Source: Cryptomeria japonica
Taxonomy: Eukaryota > Streptophyta > Pinopsida > Cupressales > Cupressaceae
Length of the DNA stretch: 64,000 bases
NCBI RefSeq assembly: GCF_030272615.1
Contig: NC_081410.1
Location: 291,864,457-291,928,456, forward strand
Direction of reading: 5' to 3'
The notes under the pieces are model-generated. The model did no database searches and had not been told where the DNA came from. It was given only the letters and a program-made list of their open reading frames with translations. Both the position numbers and the translations under genes were made by a program. Of the stretch, positions 10,763 through 22,884 are shown in pieces; the first letter of the stretch is position 1; each line of letters opens with the position of its first letter.

Positions 10763-10840
10763 ATTAGTATCAGAGTTGTGTGCCTCGGAGGAAGCCTAAC
10801 AGCTTGAGGGAGATCTTGAATCTGGAATCCATGGAGATGT
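10763..10840 (+). other. Primer site and gag start of copia B, cut by element C
   Basis: ATTAGTATCAGAG at 10763 is a degenerate iMet primer site directly after the LTR. The following 60 bases match the same stretch of element G (34644-34720). An ATG at 10831 would start gag, and the coding sequence resumes at 26841 after C and its duplicated target. The segment upstream of this ATG reads an open, conserved peptide in both B and G, so gag may start earlier. Confidence 0.7.
10836..10840 (+). repeat. Target site duplication, left copy (GATGT)
   Basis: GATGT precedes the 5' LTR of C and recurs directly after its 3' LTR at 26836-26840. Joining the flanks through one copy restores the gag reading that parallels element G. 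Confidence 0.9.
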
Positions 10841-11606
10841 TGTAGACACCCAAAAGTGTCCAGTCTAATTAAATAAATATTTTATTTATTTACTTAATTA
10901 CTTTAGCCTAATTCCTCTATTAATTAAATAAATCTTTATTTATTTAATTAATTCATTTATCCTCTTCTAGCCTTATTTCTCATTTAAATAAATACATTTA
11001 TTTATTTAAATTATCCTTTTCCTAAATTAAATAAATATCTTATTTATTTAATTGATCCCACTTCCTCTATTAATTAAATAAATCTTTATTTATTTAATTA
11101 ATTTATTAACCTTTTCTACCCATGACACATGTCATTCATCTCTTAATTCATACACTACCTACCCCTTTCATTATTTTATTATTTCTTTTACCTACCCTCT
11201 AATCATAGCCGACCTCCTTTTACACCTCTGAATCTTATCCCTCCATTTCATATAGTGTCTTCTATATAAGGAGATACTTCCTTCATTATCAAACCCTAAT
11301 GAATTTTATGCACTTGACTACACTACGATCCTACTTACAACCACATTTCGTTCTTTGTTGAGCTCTTGTGCACATAAAATCTGAGAGCAAATATATCAAA
11401 CAAGATCAATGGAGATAGGAAGAATGGAGATCCAAACCCTATTGGACATGTGATGGTATAATCTTTGTGATTTCGTTTGATTTGCATTGTCTTAGGTAAT
11501 CTTCATATGTTATGATGGATCTTTGTTGTTGTTAGGCTAGGGTTTTGTGGTTGAATTCATTTAGCCTTTCAATATCGTTATTGTTGTTATCCATTTTCAC
11601 CATACA
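10841..11606 (+). repeat. 5' LTR of element C
   Basis: The LTR has TG...CA ends (TGTAGACACC to CACCATACA) and matches 26068-26835 with very few differences plus a 2-bp indel at the end. U3 holds a ladder of AT inverted repeats as in LTR Z. A TATA-like box follows, then a GAGCTCTTGTGC segment and a GGTTTTGTGG-containing U5. Confidence 0.93.
11262..11270 (+). promoter_or_regulatory. TATA box of the element C LTR
   Basis: CTATATAAG sits about 420 bp into the LTR, downstream of the AT palindromes. The same CTATATAAGG is at 26489-26498 in the 3' LTR, and a weaker CTATTTAAGG occurs in LTR Z. Transcription of element RNA would start some 25-35 bases downstream. Confidence 0.65.
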
Positions 11607-11628
11607 TTTTGGCACGCCCGGTGGGACT
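11607..11628 (+). other. Primer binding site of element C
   Basis: TTTTGGCACGCCCGGTGGGA follows the LTR end. TGG begins the complement of a tRNA CCA terminus. The D-family site (TGGCACCCACCATGGGG) has the same layout. I did not assign the tRNA. Confidence 0.7.
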
Positions 11629-13666
11629 CTTGTCCCTTTTTGCATTTAACATCCTTGTTGCAGATTTTGTATTTTGAAGTTGCAGATCTGACGTTTTCGA
11701 CAGCATTTTGATATTCTCGCGTCTGCGTACTTTCGGATCGCGTTTTTGATTTTTTGGCGCGTTTGCGACATCTGGAATCATGTTTGTGTTATCGGCAGTA
11801 TTTTATTTTTGTAGGTTCTGGAAATCGCGTTTGAGTTCCTCAGTCGCGTCTGCAGTGTTTTTATCCGCGTCTGTGTCACGAAGTCGCGTCTGTGTCGAGG
11901 CTTGTCTTGAAAGAAAAATCATTTGGTTGAAGGCCCCTATTTTCACAAAGTCTTTTGGATCTAAAATTTACCTAACTTGTGTGCTTGCAGGAAGGGGTGA
12001 TTATTTCAAATGATCGAAACTACTAACAACTCTTTGTTGCAGGTCCTTGGCAAGGGTTTTTTGGATTTTTATTGTGTGCCTTGTTTTCATAGACTAGCAA
12101 AAACTTCAATTGGTGCACTAAAATTGAATCATTGTCTTTTGTGTCTTGAGCAATAGGCTCTTTTTGTTTAATCTTTAGAGGGCCTGTCTTCCCATGTGGT
12201 CATTAGGACTACTAGTGAGAAGAGAACAACCCAAGTGGTAGCGAGGAAAACCCACCTCTTCTGAACCACTATAAACAACTATATTCATGGTGAAAACTAT
12301 GGATAACGTGTGCTGATTAGTTCATACCGACACTATGTCTCCCCATAAACCCGTTTGATCAAATTTATTTGATCAATTGTAGGGCGTAACCCCTACCGGC
12401 TGGGAGCCTTCTGTAATTATAGAGCTGAAAGTGCCGCATGTATGGCCACACGAGCGGATGCCCTTACTAGCACCTTTTTGTTTTAGAAGCCCAAATCCTT
12501 CTAGTTGTTGGGGCAGGAGGTCGGACCTCTGGTAGCGGCCCACACACATACGGTTCTTAGTAGAGATACAAAGTTCACCACGGGGAGTTTTCGTGGGGAC
12601 TGATGCTTGGCTGACCCGAGAAGTGAGTGCCGAGGGTGGAGCCAGTGAGGTCAAGCATCTAAGTAATTGCTCTGAATAGCATAGCCTCGGGGGTAAAACC
12701 CCATGTGGGATCAACAACTATTGTCTTGGCCAGCCATAAGAATTGTGCTTGACTTATTTTAAACATTCAAACATTCAATACCAAATAGCAAAACATTGTG
12801 TCTTTTGTGTCTTCAAGTGTATGCAAAACATTTTTTACATCAAACAACACACTTTTCTTGGAGTCATTTTGAGTAAAAACACTTGCAAACATTTATTGTG
12901 TCCTCTTGTCACGAAAAATAGTCAAACAGTCAAATTTGGTCACAACAAAACAACTTCACAGATTGGAAAAAATTGCACATATTTTGCAGAAACGCATCTG
13001 TGTCTGACATAATAGTGTCTGTGTTGTATAACTACGTCTGTGAAGGGCAGAAACACGTCTGTGTTTCCAAGAATCAACAGTGTATTTTACAAAAATCTCA
13101 GAAGCGCGACTATGTTCAACAGAACCACGTCTGTGTCAGGAAATCGCGTCTGTGAAGTATACAGGTGCGTCTGTGTTCAGAATTGAAATTTTTTTATAGT
13201 CCAACAAACAAACGCAGTCAGTTTCAGAATTCTTGAGCTTCCTAGGTCATTTCTCCAGGGTTCATCTAGCATTCAACCTGTCTTTGGGTCTCACACAGTC
13301 CATCATTGCTTCACACCTCACATTACATTCACATTTGTCTAAACTTGAGTCAAAAGGTCATTTGCTTGTCCTCATCATACTTTGTCAACATACTACATAC
13401 GACAACACTTTTCTAAGTGGTCCCTCATCAAGGTCTATCACCTTTGGGTCTCATTTGGTCTTACTTAGAGTCAAGGTCAACTTACCTCATCAAGAGAAAC
13501 TATCCTCTCTTTGGAAGTCACACCTACTCTACTACATACATACTTGGTCTTACACTTTGGACATTGCAAGTACACATCAGATTCATTTACATTCCATCCA
13601 ACTCTTGGTCTTCCATACTTTTTCCATTTTCATCTAGTCTCACACATCTCGGTCAATACCTAGTTC
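11629..13666 (+). other. Leader of element C with GCGTCTGTG motif clusters
   Basis: This is about 2 kb of non-coding leader before gag. Two clusters of a GCGTCTGTG-like motif occur at about 11718-11900 (roughly seven copies) and 12985-13175 (roughly eight). Between them lies a higher-GC block (about 12370-12720) with many short complementary runs, possibly a structured RNA. It is open on the minus strand for 114 codons, but nothing in that frame is protein-like. 13230-13660 is a CT- and CA-rich stretch. Confidence 0.6.
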
Positions 13667-15955
13667 ATGGTTGAAACCCGTCTTCAAAAATCTAGGAGAG
13701 AAACTAAAGAGGCTCAAGAGTCCGCAAACATGAGTTCTTATGAGTATGACAATGATATCTTTTTCAATTCCGATCATACTACATTACCTGACATGGATGC
13801 TTATAGAAACATTCCAAATGTTGAGAACATGGACACTACAAACAACAATGCTACACATAATGACAATATGGACAACTTTTCTGTACATTCAGCAGATGTG
13901 GAAGAATCCATTATGAATCCCCATTTCAATCGATTGGTTGAGGAAATAATGAGGAGGGATAGACAATACTTCTTACAAATGATGGCACAAAGTGGAGCCA
14001 AGATACCTCATGATTTTGACATGTCTCAAATAATGGAACATATACCTTTGCAACAAACTCACTCCAACATGGATCAAAGGAGGCCTAATAGTGGAGGAAA
14101 TAGAGGACCACATATGGTACCTGAATCACCATCATCTTTGTTTCAAAAATGAGAGGTCCCACATACACATGGCCAAGCATATGATACTCACCTTCACAGA
14201 CCATTATGGAAGTCTTATGCAGAGAAATATGCTCAATCACATATCAATGCTAAGGATCAACCACCAAAGCAATTGGATATTCAAAGGCATGCTCAAAATT
14301 TGGACACAAGGAAACCCCGTGTCAAATTTGGGGGCAACACATTAGAACATGACATGCCTGTAGAGTATGGTATACATGGACAAAATAGATATTTTGTTCC
14401 TCAACATGAATCTATACCAAGTGGTCCATATACGCAGCATCACTATAGACCTCCTCCATATGAACATGTGTATGATCAATATCATCCATATATGCAACGT
14501 GCTCCTCCTCCAATTGGTGCCTCAAGCATGGGGTATGGTCCAAGAAGTCGATCTCCACTTAAGAGCAATTTGGAGCAACAAATCAGGGACTTACAAAAGA
14601 AAATGGAGGACATGAATACACTGAAGCCAACATACACAATGAGGGACATATGTCCTTATCCATTTGACAAGAGCATTCCAATGCCTCCTTTTCCTACACA
14701 CTTTGTGACGCCTAAGTTTGATAAATATAGAGGAAAAGGGGATCCTAAGGCACACATAAGACAGTTTTTCACAGCTTGCATTGAGGTAGCAGCTGAAGAG
14801 ACATATTTGATGAGATTATTCCCACAAAGCCTAGGTGATCAAGCTATGGAATGGTTCTCCCAACTTCCACCTGGTATTAAGTCATGGGGTGATGTAGCAG
14901 AGGCATTTATTCAACATTTCTCCTACAACATAGAGACAGACATATCAGTCACTACTTTGTGCAACACCAAGCAAAAAGAGGGAGAGTCTTTTGCATCATT
15001 TTTACAAAGATGGAGGAATCTAGCCAACAGATGCTCTTGTGAAATTCCACAAAAACAAATGGTAGAAATGTTCACCCAAAATGTTAACAAAGAGATTGGT
15101 TATGACTTAAGGAAAGCTTGTTTGTCCACCTTCAAGGACATCATTGAAAAAGTCTTAGCAATAGAGGAGGTCCTAATTGAACAAAAAGTCATTAAGATAT
15201 TCAAGGAAAACAAAGATGACTTTAAAGGAAAAGACAAGCCAAGATTTTGGAATAAAAACAAGAACACGGTCAATGATGGTGTTGTTGATGCCAATACAGT
15301 GCGACCCAAATTCATTTTTTCTAGATCAAATCAAGTGAATACTCAAACAACTTCTAAATCATGAAGGAAGTACACTCCATTGGGAGAACCACTTGAGTCA
15401 GTTTTCAAAAAGTCAGTGGCAAACAAGGTAATCACTATTCCAGATTATCCTCCATATGAACCAAAGGTGAAACCAAATTGGTGGAATGATGATGAATATT
15501 GTGAATTTCATAAGAGCAAGGGTCATAAGACAGGAAATTGCCATCGACTGAAGAACATCATACAAGATCTCATTGATAGGGGTGACATTGAGATTGAAGG
15601 GCACTCATGCAATCAAGAACATGAAATGTTTAAGGAACCATTCCCAAAGCATGAAAAAGGAAAAGCTAAAGTCACAGATGACCAAACCAACTATACCAGA
15701 GCAACCTATAACTATGATTCAACCATCAATCACATCTCGATGGACAATTATGTCTCTACCATTATCATCAAGGACAAAAACCCCGAGAATTCTATCCAGA
15801 GACCCAAGATTGTCCTAAAAGGTGTTGGATCTTCTTCCGAACCTACCTTTGAATGTAATGTCACAACTTGTCGAGGTAAAATCACTTTGCAAGGTGCTCC
15901 GACTAAAAACACCACTTCTTCATCAACCAAACCTAAGTATGACCTTGTAGAATAG
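13667..15955 (+). pseudogene. gag: Element C gag
   Basis: The start is the ATG at 13667 (MVETRLQKSRR). One frame continues to 15955, interrupted by TGA at 14150-14152 and TGA at 15362-15364, and ends at TAG 15953-15955. The retrotransposon gag core lies at about 14690-15150 (AHIRQFFTAC ... LMRLFPQSLGDQAMEWF ... FLQRWRNLANR). A C-terminal zinc finger of the Tat form, CEFHKSKGHKTGNC, lies at about 15500-15541. Gag forms the particle and binds RNA. All three stops can be read as C-to-T changes in CGA or CAG, which is inference. Element D has a clear homologue. Confidence 0.88.
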
Positions 15956-16696
15956 TTAGGGAAGACACCCACACTCATCTCCATCCTTGAGCTATTACGC
16001 ATATCCCCCGCACATAAAGCTATTCTTGACAAAATCTTGAGAGAAACTGTTGTTCCTACTGATCTGAACGTGGACCAGTTTCAAGCCATGGTGGGATACC
16101 TTTCCATTTCACACTCCCTTACATTCACAGAAGCCGATGATGCCTCTGTAAGTCAGCCACATAATGCACCATTACACATTGAGGCCTTCATACACAAACA
16201 TCGAATAAAACGAGTCCTGATAGATGGAGGAGTAGGTCTAAACATTTGTACATTGAGCACTATTAAACAATTGGGATATTCCAACAAAGTTGTGAATTCT
16301 ACAAATCGAATCACCATCAAGGCATATGATGATGAAGAGCGTTCGTCCAAGGGCACAATCACCTTACCTCTCAGAGTTGGGCCAGTTATGAAGGATGTGG
16401 TTTGTCAAGTTTTGTATCTAGATCTCACTTATAACATATTGCTAGGACATCCTTGGATTCATGAAATGAGGGCAGTCCCATCCACATATCACCAATGCAT
16501 TAAGTTTCCTCACAATGGAGTGGAAGTAACAGTTAACGGTGATCCTAATCCATTCATATACTACAATAATCTTAGATCAAAAATTGAGACCATCATTCCC
16601 AGTAATCGTGAAGTTGTTCCTTCTTCGGCATACATTGATTTTGAGTCATTAAAACCTTCAACATCAAAACAAGGTGAGCTTAAAGGCAAGTTTTAG
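15956..16696 (+). pseudogene. pol: Element C aspartic protease
   Basis: Same frame as gag, after the TAG at 15953. The active-site region reads VLIDGGVGLNICTLSTIKQLG near 16216-16278, with GG after the aspartate where DSG or DTG is classical. Further on, YNILLGHPWIHEM matches the second conserved block of retropepsins. Element D has DRG at the same place, so this position varies here. The protein ends at TAG 16694-16696 with the frame still open beyond. Confidence 0.82.
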
Positions 16697-17344
16697 GACA
16701 AGGGCATGGGGGAATACACTTTAAATCAGACCATGCACTTACGACAAGTCATGAGTTCCCCAAAAGAATATGGAAGACCACATCCTAACAAGCAAGTATC
16801 CATCATAGTACTCAAATGGGACCCTACTACCTTTCAAAGATGGGGCGAACTGGAAGAGGAAGACTTATACAAAATGCTTTACAAAGACATTGAAGATGAC
16901 ACACAAGATCACATTAGTCTACCATGTGAGAAATATGGCAAAGGCTTCAAGATTCTACAAAAATTCGGGTATGATGGAAAAAGCCCTCTGGGGTTACGAA
17001 AGGAAGGCATCATTGAACCTTTACAACCTAAATTGACTTTCAAAAAGGAATGTTCGAAAGGACTTGGTTTCTTGACTTCCAAGGTCCACACTCAAAGGAC
17101 AGAAGAAGCCTTACAAATCAAAGCTGCCAAAATTCAACAAGAGGGTCGATATTCCACAGACTCCAATGAATGGGAATGGGGTTCAGACAAGTCTTCCAGT
17201 GACTATGAGCTCACCGAGATATTTAGAAAACCAGATGAACCCACGGAAGAAGAGGAATTTTATAAAAGATTCAAAGTTGGTCAAGAAACAACCCATGGGG
17301 ATTCCACACAATCCTTGTCTCAAGGTCCTAGGTTGAAATCATAA
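16697..17344 (+). pseudogene. pol: Element C G-patch segment between protease and RT
   Basis: In frame with protease, this roughly 210-residue linker contains a G-patch-like motif at about 16930-17030: YGKGFKILQKFGYDGKSPLG then RKEGIIEPLQP. G-patch modules bind RNA or RNA helicases, and a similar module sits after the protease of some retroviruses. An acidic, serine-rich tail follows (SNEWEWGSDKSSSDYE). Element D keeps both the G-patch and the NEWEW stretch. The frame ends at TAA 17342-17344. Confidence 0.75.
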
Positions 17345-19802
17345 AGGATGAGAACACCTGTCCCAGAATGCGCTACTAGTGATGATAATTTGGATTCGTT
17401 CGTGATTGAGACTGACGAGGAGAGTGCCATCGATGACCTTGATAATTACCTTGACATACTCGAATATAACTGCATCTTCACTCTTAGCCCAGATAACCTC
17501 GAAGACATTAATGGCCTTCCCCTTGTTCACCACCAACTCATTGACTGGAATCATGAAGGACCTGCACAGTTTGACACATTCCAAAATGATGAAGCTTTTA
17601 TTGACTATCTTGGCATACGAGATGATCTTCCCCCTGGGGACCATAAAGCGGGATACACTATAGAACTCAATAGCATGGCATATTTTGGTGAGGATGTCGA
17701 ACCTTCCAGTCGCAAAAATGTGAAAATAAGAACAAACCAAGGGTCTTATGGCGAAAACCACACTGTGGCGCTATCTGACCCCAAAAAAGTAAAAAGAAAG
17801 GACGTATCTGAGGGTGAAAACCTCTTTGAGGCACCCGAAGATGGAAGGCTCGACATTCTCCCCGCATCATATGAGGAAAAGTCATCCATGTTGGTAGAAG
17901 AGACTATCAGAACAAACATTGGTACAGAAGAGGTTCCACACAACATATTCCTGGCTCAATCGTTGACAGAGTCAGAAAGGTCAAAATTTATAAGTTTCTT
18001 CAAAGAACGACAAATCAACTTTGCCTGGTCATACGCTGATATGACTGGTTTAGACCCAGATTTGGTAATGCATCATTTGACAGTTAAACCGGGGGCAAAA
18101 CCAGTGAAACAAAAATTAAGAAAGATGCATCCAGAAGTCGCATTACTAGTCAAAGCAGAACTTGAGAAATTATTGGATGTCGGATTCATACGCCCAATTG
18201 ATTATCCTGAATGGATCTCCAACTTAGTGCCTGTCAGTAAACTAGATCGCAGCATCAGAATTTGTATAGATTTCAGAGACATCAACAAAGCTTGTCCAAA
18301 GGATGACTTCCCATTACCAAATATTGACTTGATTGTTGATCTCACAACAGGTCATGAAATGTTATCATTGATGGATGGATTCTCTGGTTATAATCAAATA
18401 AAGATCGTGCCTAAGGATCAACACAAAACATCATTCACTTGTCCTTGGGGAACTTTCTGCTGGAATGTCATGCCCTTCGGGCTAAAGAATGTAGGTGCTA
18501 CATATCAAAGAGCCATGGCTACTATCTTTCATGATCTCATGCATGTAACCGTGGAAGATTATGTCGATGACCTCTTGGGCAAATCAATAGACAGAAATAC
18601 ACATTTGGACATACTTTCAGTCGTCTTTGATCGGTTGGAAAAATACAAAGTAAGATTAAACCCCAAGAAATGTGTTTTTGGAGTAACCTCCAGGAAGCTC
18701 CTAGGATTCATTGTATCCAAAAGAGGAATCAAAGCTGATCCAACAAAAGTCAAAGCCATCTTGGAGATGCAACCACCAAGAAATACCAGTCAACTTCGGT
18801 CTTTACAAGGTAGACTCCAGTCCATACGAAGATTCATAGCACAACTTGCAGATAAGTGTAATCCTTTTCAGCACTTGCTACATAAAAACATCAAATTCAA
18901 ATGGGATGATAATTGTCAACAGGCTTTCCAGACACTCAAAGATTATCTTCTGAATCCACCAGTTCTGATGCCACCAGTTCCAGATCAGCCTCTGTTACTA
19001 TACATATCAGCTACTCCAACAGCACTGGGGGCACTCTTAGCACAACAAATTGTTGAGGGCAAAGAAAAAGCAGTATACTATATCAGCCGCACATTGGTGG
19101 GATATGAGCTAAACTACACACCACTTGAGCGTGCATGTCTCACCGTGGTCTTTGCTTCGCAGAAATTACAACATTACATGCTCACTCATAAGACTAAGCT
19201 GGTTGTAATAATCGATCTGTTGAAATACCTTCTCAATAAAGCAACACTTACTGGGCGACTAGCCAAATGGGTAATGATCTTGAGTGAATTCGACATCGAG
19301 TATGTGGACAAAAAAGCAATAAAAGGACAAGCCATCGCAGATCAATTAGCAGAGGCCCCCATGATAGATGATGTTCCTCTAAGTTCAGAATTTCCAGATG
19401 AATCCATTTTAACAATGTCACATGCAAAGCCATGGCAACTGTACTTTGACGGCTCATACACACAGCATGGGGCAGGAGCCGACATCCTCTTTGTAACTCC
19501 TCAAGGGGATTCTATACCAAAATCATACCGCTTATCATTTCCTTGCACTAACAATATAGCAGAATATGAGGCATTAACAACTGGATTACGGATTGTAGTT
19601 CAATGGAAGATCCAGGAACTTCACGTTTTTGGGGACTCTCAACTTGTAATCCATCAAGCAACTGATGATTACCAAACAAAAGATGAAAAAATAATGTCTT
19701 ACAAACAAATGGTGGATGACCTGAAACAACACTTCACAAAGATAGATTTTGAGCAGATATCAAGAGAGCAGAATCATGCTGCAGATGCCATGGCTACAAT
19801 TG
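17345..19802 (+). pseudogene. pol: Element C reverse transcriptase, RNase H and second RNase H
   Basis: An acidic N-terminal extension of about 200 residues precedes RT. RT motifs in order: KLRKMHPEVALLVKAELEKL, GFIRPIDYPEW, RICIDFRDINKACPKDDFPL, DGFSGYNQI, PFGLKNVGATYQRAM and the catalytic YVDDLLGKS near 18560. The connection and first RNase H follow (LLLYISATPTALGALLAQ, LERACLTVVFA). A second RNase H of the archaeal type starts with WQLYFDGSYTQHGAGA near 19436, then NNIAEYEALTTGL and VFGDSQLVIHQ, the Tat hallmark. The frame is intact from 17348, but its end is replaced by a 32-bp copy of integrase sequence (19803-19834) that shifts the frame. Confidence 0.92.
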
Positions 19803-21155
19803 CTTCAAAAATCAGGATGTTCGTGAACTCTGTGTGGATAAACTTTTGGTTCCTTCATACCAAATAATTCCTACTGAGATGATATGTATCGTCGGTCCTA
19901 AGTCCCAGTTATATAGTTCCATTTTCACATACCTTCGTGACAATACCCTACCTCCTGATTTATCCAATAACCAACGTCACACTTTCATTCGCCAATCTTC
20001 TCGATACGTCATTTTAGCTGATATCCTATACCGGCGAGGTCTAGATGGCACTCTTCTTAGATGTTTAGAAAGCGACGAAGCTCAGATTGCATTACGTGAA
20101 GTACATGAAGGGATATGTGGTCCACATGCTAGTGGTCCTACCTTAGCCAAAAAACTCATCAGGACTGGATATTACTGGCCCAATATGGAAAAAGACTCAT
20201 ATCAGTTTGTCAAGAAATGTAAGCAATGTCAAATTCATGGAGACCTCATACATGCGCCAGCACAAGAACTTCAACCAATTGCGTCTCCTTGGCCCTTTTG
20301 TCAGTGGGGACTCGACCTCATAGGCAAGATTCACCCTCCTTCTTCCAATGGTCATAACTTCATTATCACTGCCACAGAGTATTTCACAAAATGGATTGAA
20401 GCTGTACCTCTCACACAAGTCACCGAAAAACAGATTGCTATGTTCATCCTCAACTATATCATTTGCCGATACGGTATTCCTGTTTCCATTATTACTGATA
20501 ACGGGTGTCCCTTCAAAAATCAGGATGTTCGTGAACTCTGTGACCGCTTCCATATTTCCATCATTTCTCCACACCATATTATCCCCAAGGTAATGGTCAA
20601 GCTGAGGTGTCTAATAAGACAATCCTTAAAAAGACAGTCGATGACACTGGCCGTAATTGGCATATCCAACTTAATCCTGCACTTTGGGCCTACTGCACAA
20701 GTGTCCGCACACCTATAGGAGCTACACCCTATTCACTTGTCTACGGTGTTGAAGCCATCTTGCCTATTGAGGTCGAGCTACCCTCTTTACGAGTCTCTTT
20801 GCAAAACATCATCAGTGATGAAGACTATAGGGTCTCTCACTTACAAGAACTGGAACTACTGGATGAATGAAGACAAACTGCTTTTAATCATCTCAAGGCT
20901 TACCAACAATGAATGAGTTGCAGCTACAATCACAAAGTCAAGCCTCGCACATTTGAGGTAGGTGATTTGGTTCTCAGAGAAAACCCCAAAAATCAGCAAG
21001 ACAGAGAGAAGAAGGGCAAGTTCGAACCAAACTGGCTTGGTCCTTACATCATCACAACAGTATATGGATCTAATGCATATCAGCTCTCAACTACAAAAGG
21101 TGAACCTTTGGAGGATCCTATCAACAGCATGCACCTTCGCAGGTTCTACACATAG
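19803..21155 (+). pseudogene. pol: Element C integrase
   Basis: The zinc-binding N-terminus reads VHEGICGPH...CKQCQIHG (about 20100-20240). The core has QWGLDLIGKI, IITDNGCPFKN and, after a frameshift near 20585, the third catalytic glutamate in the GNGQAEVSNKT block. The region then reads SVRTPIGATPYSLVYGVEA. A TGA at 20868-20870 and a TGA at 20910-20912 interrupt it. The C-terminal GPY/F module is KFEPNWLGPYIITTVYGSNAYQL, ending at TAG 21153-21155. No chromodomain is seen. Integrase inserts the DNA copy into the genome. Confidence 0.9.
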
Positions 21156-22739
21156 CTCTTTGGAATATCCTAATTCAAAAATACAAAAAAATCAAAAAAT
21201 TCAAAAATACAAAAAAAAATTATAAAACAAAAAAAATCGTTACTTGGTGAAAACCTGGCAAACAGGCGCCTTGTGACACAAAAAACATTGAAAAATAAAA
21301 AAAGTAAAGAGAAACAATTTCATCCAATGGTGAAAACCACTTTGGTGGCACCCTGGGCAAGTACCATGGTGAAAACTGGGTCACCAGCGCCATGCGTAGA
21401 GACATTGCTCCTCCCTCCTTCAGGATTCACTTTCATCACTTCACTTTGCACACACTCACAACCTATTTGTTCATAATAAACTTACCCATTCCCATCATAG
21501 CTTGTTATTGATCTACCCAAGATTGGTTAGCCATTCATAATAAACCTCCCTTTTCACTCCCTTTCCATCCATAATAAATTAGCTCCTATTTGTGGCTAAG
21601 GCAAATCCTACGTCTAGTGATGGGTGTGGAACTGAGAACATCACATGTTTCGAGGAGTACAGTTTCTTCCAGCTTCCTTCAGTCTATCCGCGCACAATCC
21701 GCAATAAAGCAAAATTTGCATCACAGATCCACAATAAAGTTTCATCTTCTCCACAATAAAGTATCAGTTTCATGGATTCAGTCAATTTCAGGTGAGACAC
21801 AACAACAACAATGGGCTTCAACAAATCCAATCTTTCAACAGACTCAGACAACATTATGGTTCATTGCTAGCTATCCTTTCTGTGAAAGTAAACATTGTGA
21901 CCACAATCAAATAATACTTATATGAGTGACAAGAGACACTAAACTTGAGGGCTACAGTGGATGTTGGTGTTGAGTCTTGGTTTTCTTTTGATTTTATTTT
22001 TTGGTGACATGTCTTTTAGCTTTTCCGGGATGTCTCTGAATAGAGATTCTATCTCTAGGATGTCTTTGACTAGAAAAGCGAGGATGGGGTATCTTCACCT
22101 ATTTGTATTTGCTATATGTGGATTGTCTCTTAGTAATGCTATGACTTGTCCAAGGATATGAGGACACTGTGAGTCTAGTGTGAACTGGGGCATTCCTTGT
22201 TTGTGACTGTCTTATCTCCATGCAAACAGGTATAATGACTTTCTGGGTCGAACATATGCCTCGATTGTCATAACCTACTTGCCATAATAAAGCTCAATGA
22301 TGATAATGCACAAGAAGCTCTTTTCACTTTCATATCTTCTATCTTCCATCCCACGTTCTTGATTGACTTCCATCGTCCTTCTTGAGTCCATGTAGCCTGC
22401 TATCACATGACTGAGTATAATGACAGGCCAAAAACATTTGCATTCCATGTAGTTGCACCTGCATTATCACATATTAAGCATTCCATACATACATATAGAT
22501 ATCACAACTGCATCACATCCTACACACAACACCTGTTAGCACAATTTACATTTGCATTATCATATTCATCTGCATTACATACATTCACATTTACATTTGC
22601 ATACACATGTAAAACATAAAAGAACAAAAAAAAATATTGCATTTCCTCATGTACATATTTGCATCCATATCATAAGCATCACATAGAAACATCTCATCAC
22701 ATAGGTACACATGCATATAGCTTCCGCAAAGATGAATCA

Positions 22740-22780
<41 letters not shown>

Positions 22781-22884
22781 GTCATAATACAATGATGTCA
22801 AAAAATCATATGGCTACAATCACCTGAAGGTGTCTACATCATACAAAAATGGTACAATACTGATACATAGGGAGCCCTCTACGG
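21156..22884 (+). other. Post-pol non-coding region of element C
   Basis: Near 21246-21270 it has GGTGAAAACCTGGCAAAC followed by AGGCGCC, also present at the same relative place in the minus-strand Tat fragment (51541-51575). Variants with TGGTGAAAAC recur at 21330 and 21368. Six AATAAA hexamers cluster at about 21475-21760 and another lies at 22283, suggesting transcript ends. 22440-22620 is rich in CATACATTCACATTTACA-type steps. No credible protein is encoded. Confidence 0.6.
22744..22778. repeat. (TA)n microsatellite
   Basis: About 16 uninterrupted TA steps, just downstream (in the antisense direction) of the stop of the antisense gene in element C. Confidence 0.95.

Noticed and set aside
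12373-12717. 114-codon minus-strand frame in the leader of C
   Set aside because: No recognisable motif and a higher-GC structured-looking leader. More likely a chance frame.
21590-21925. 111-codon plus-strand frame after pol of C, considered as an envelope-like ORF
   Set aside because: No signal peptide, membrane segment or motif. It lies in the AATAAA-rich non-coding region.
22591-22785. Minus-strand frame with repeated Tyr-Ile
   Set aside because: A translation of the (TA)n microsatellite.
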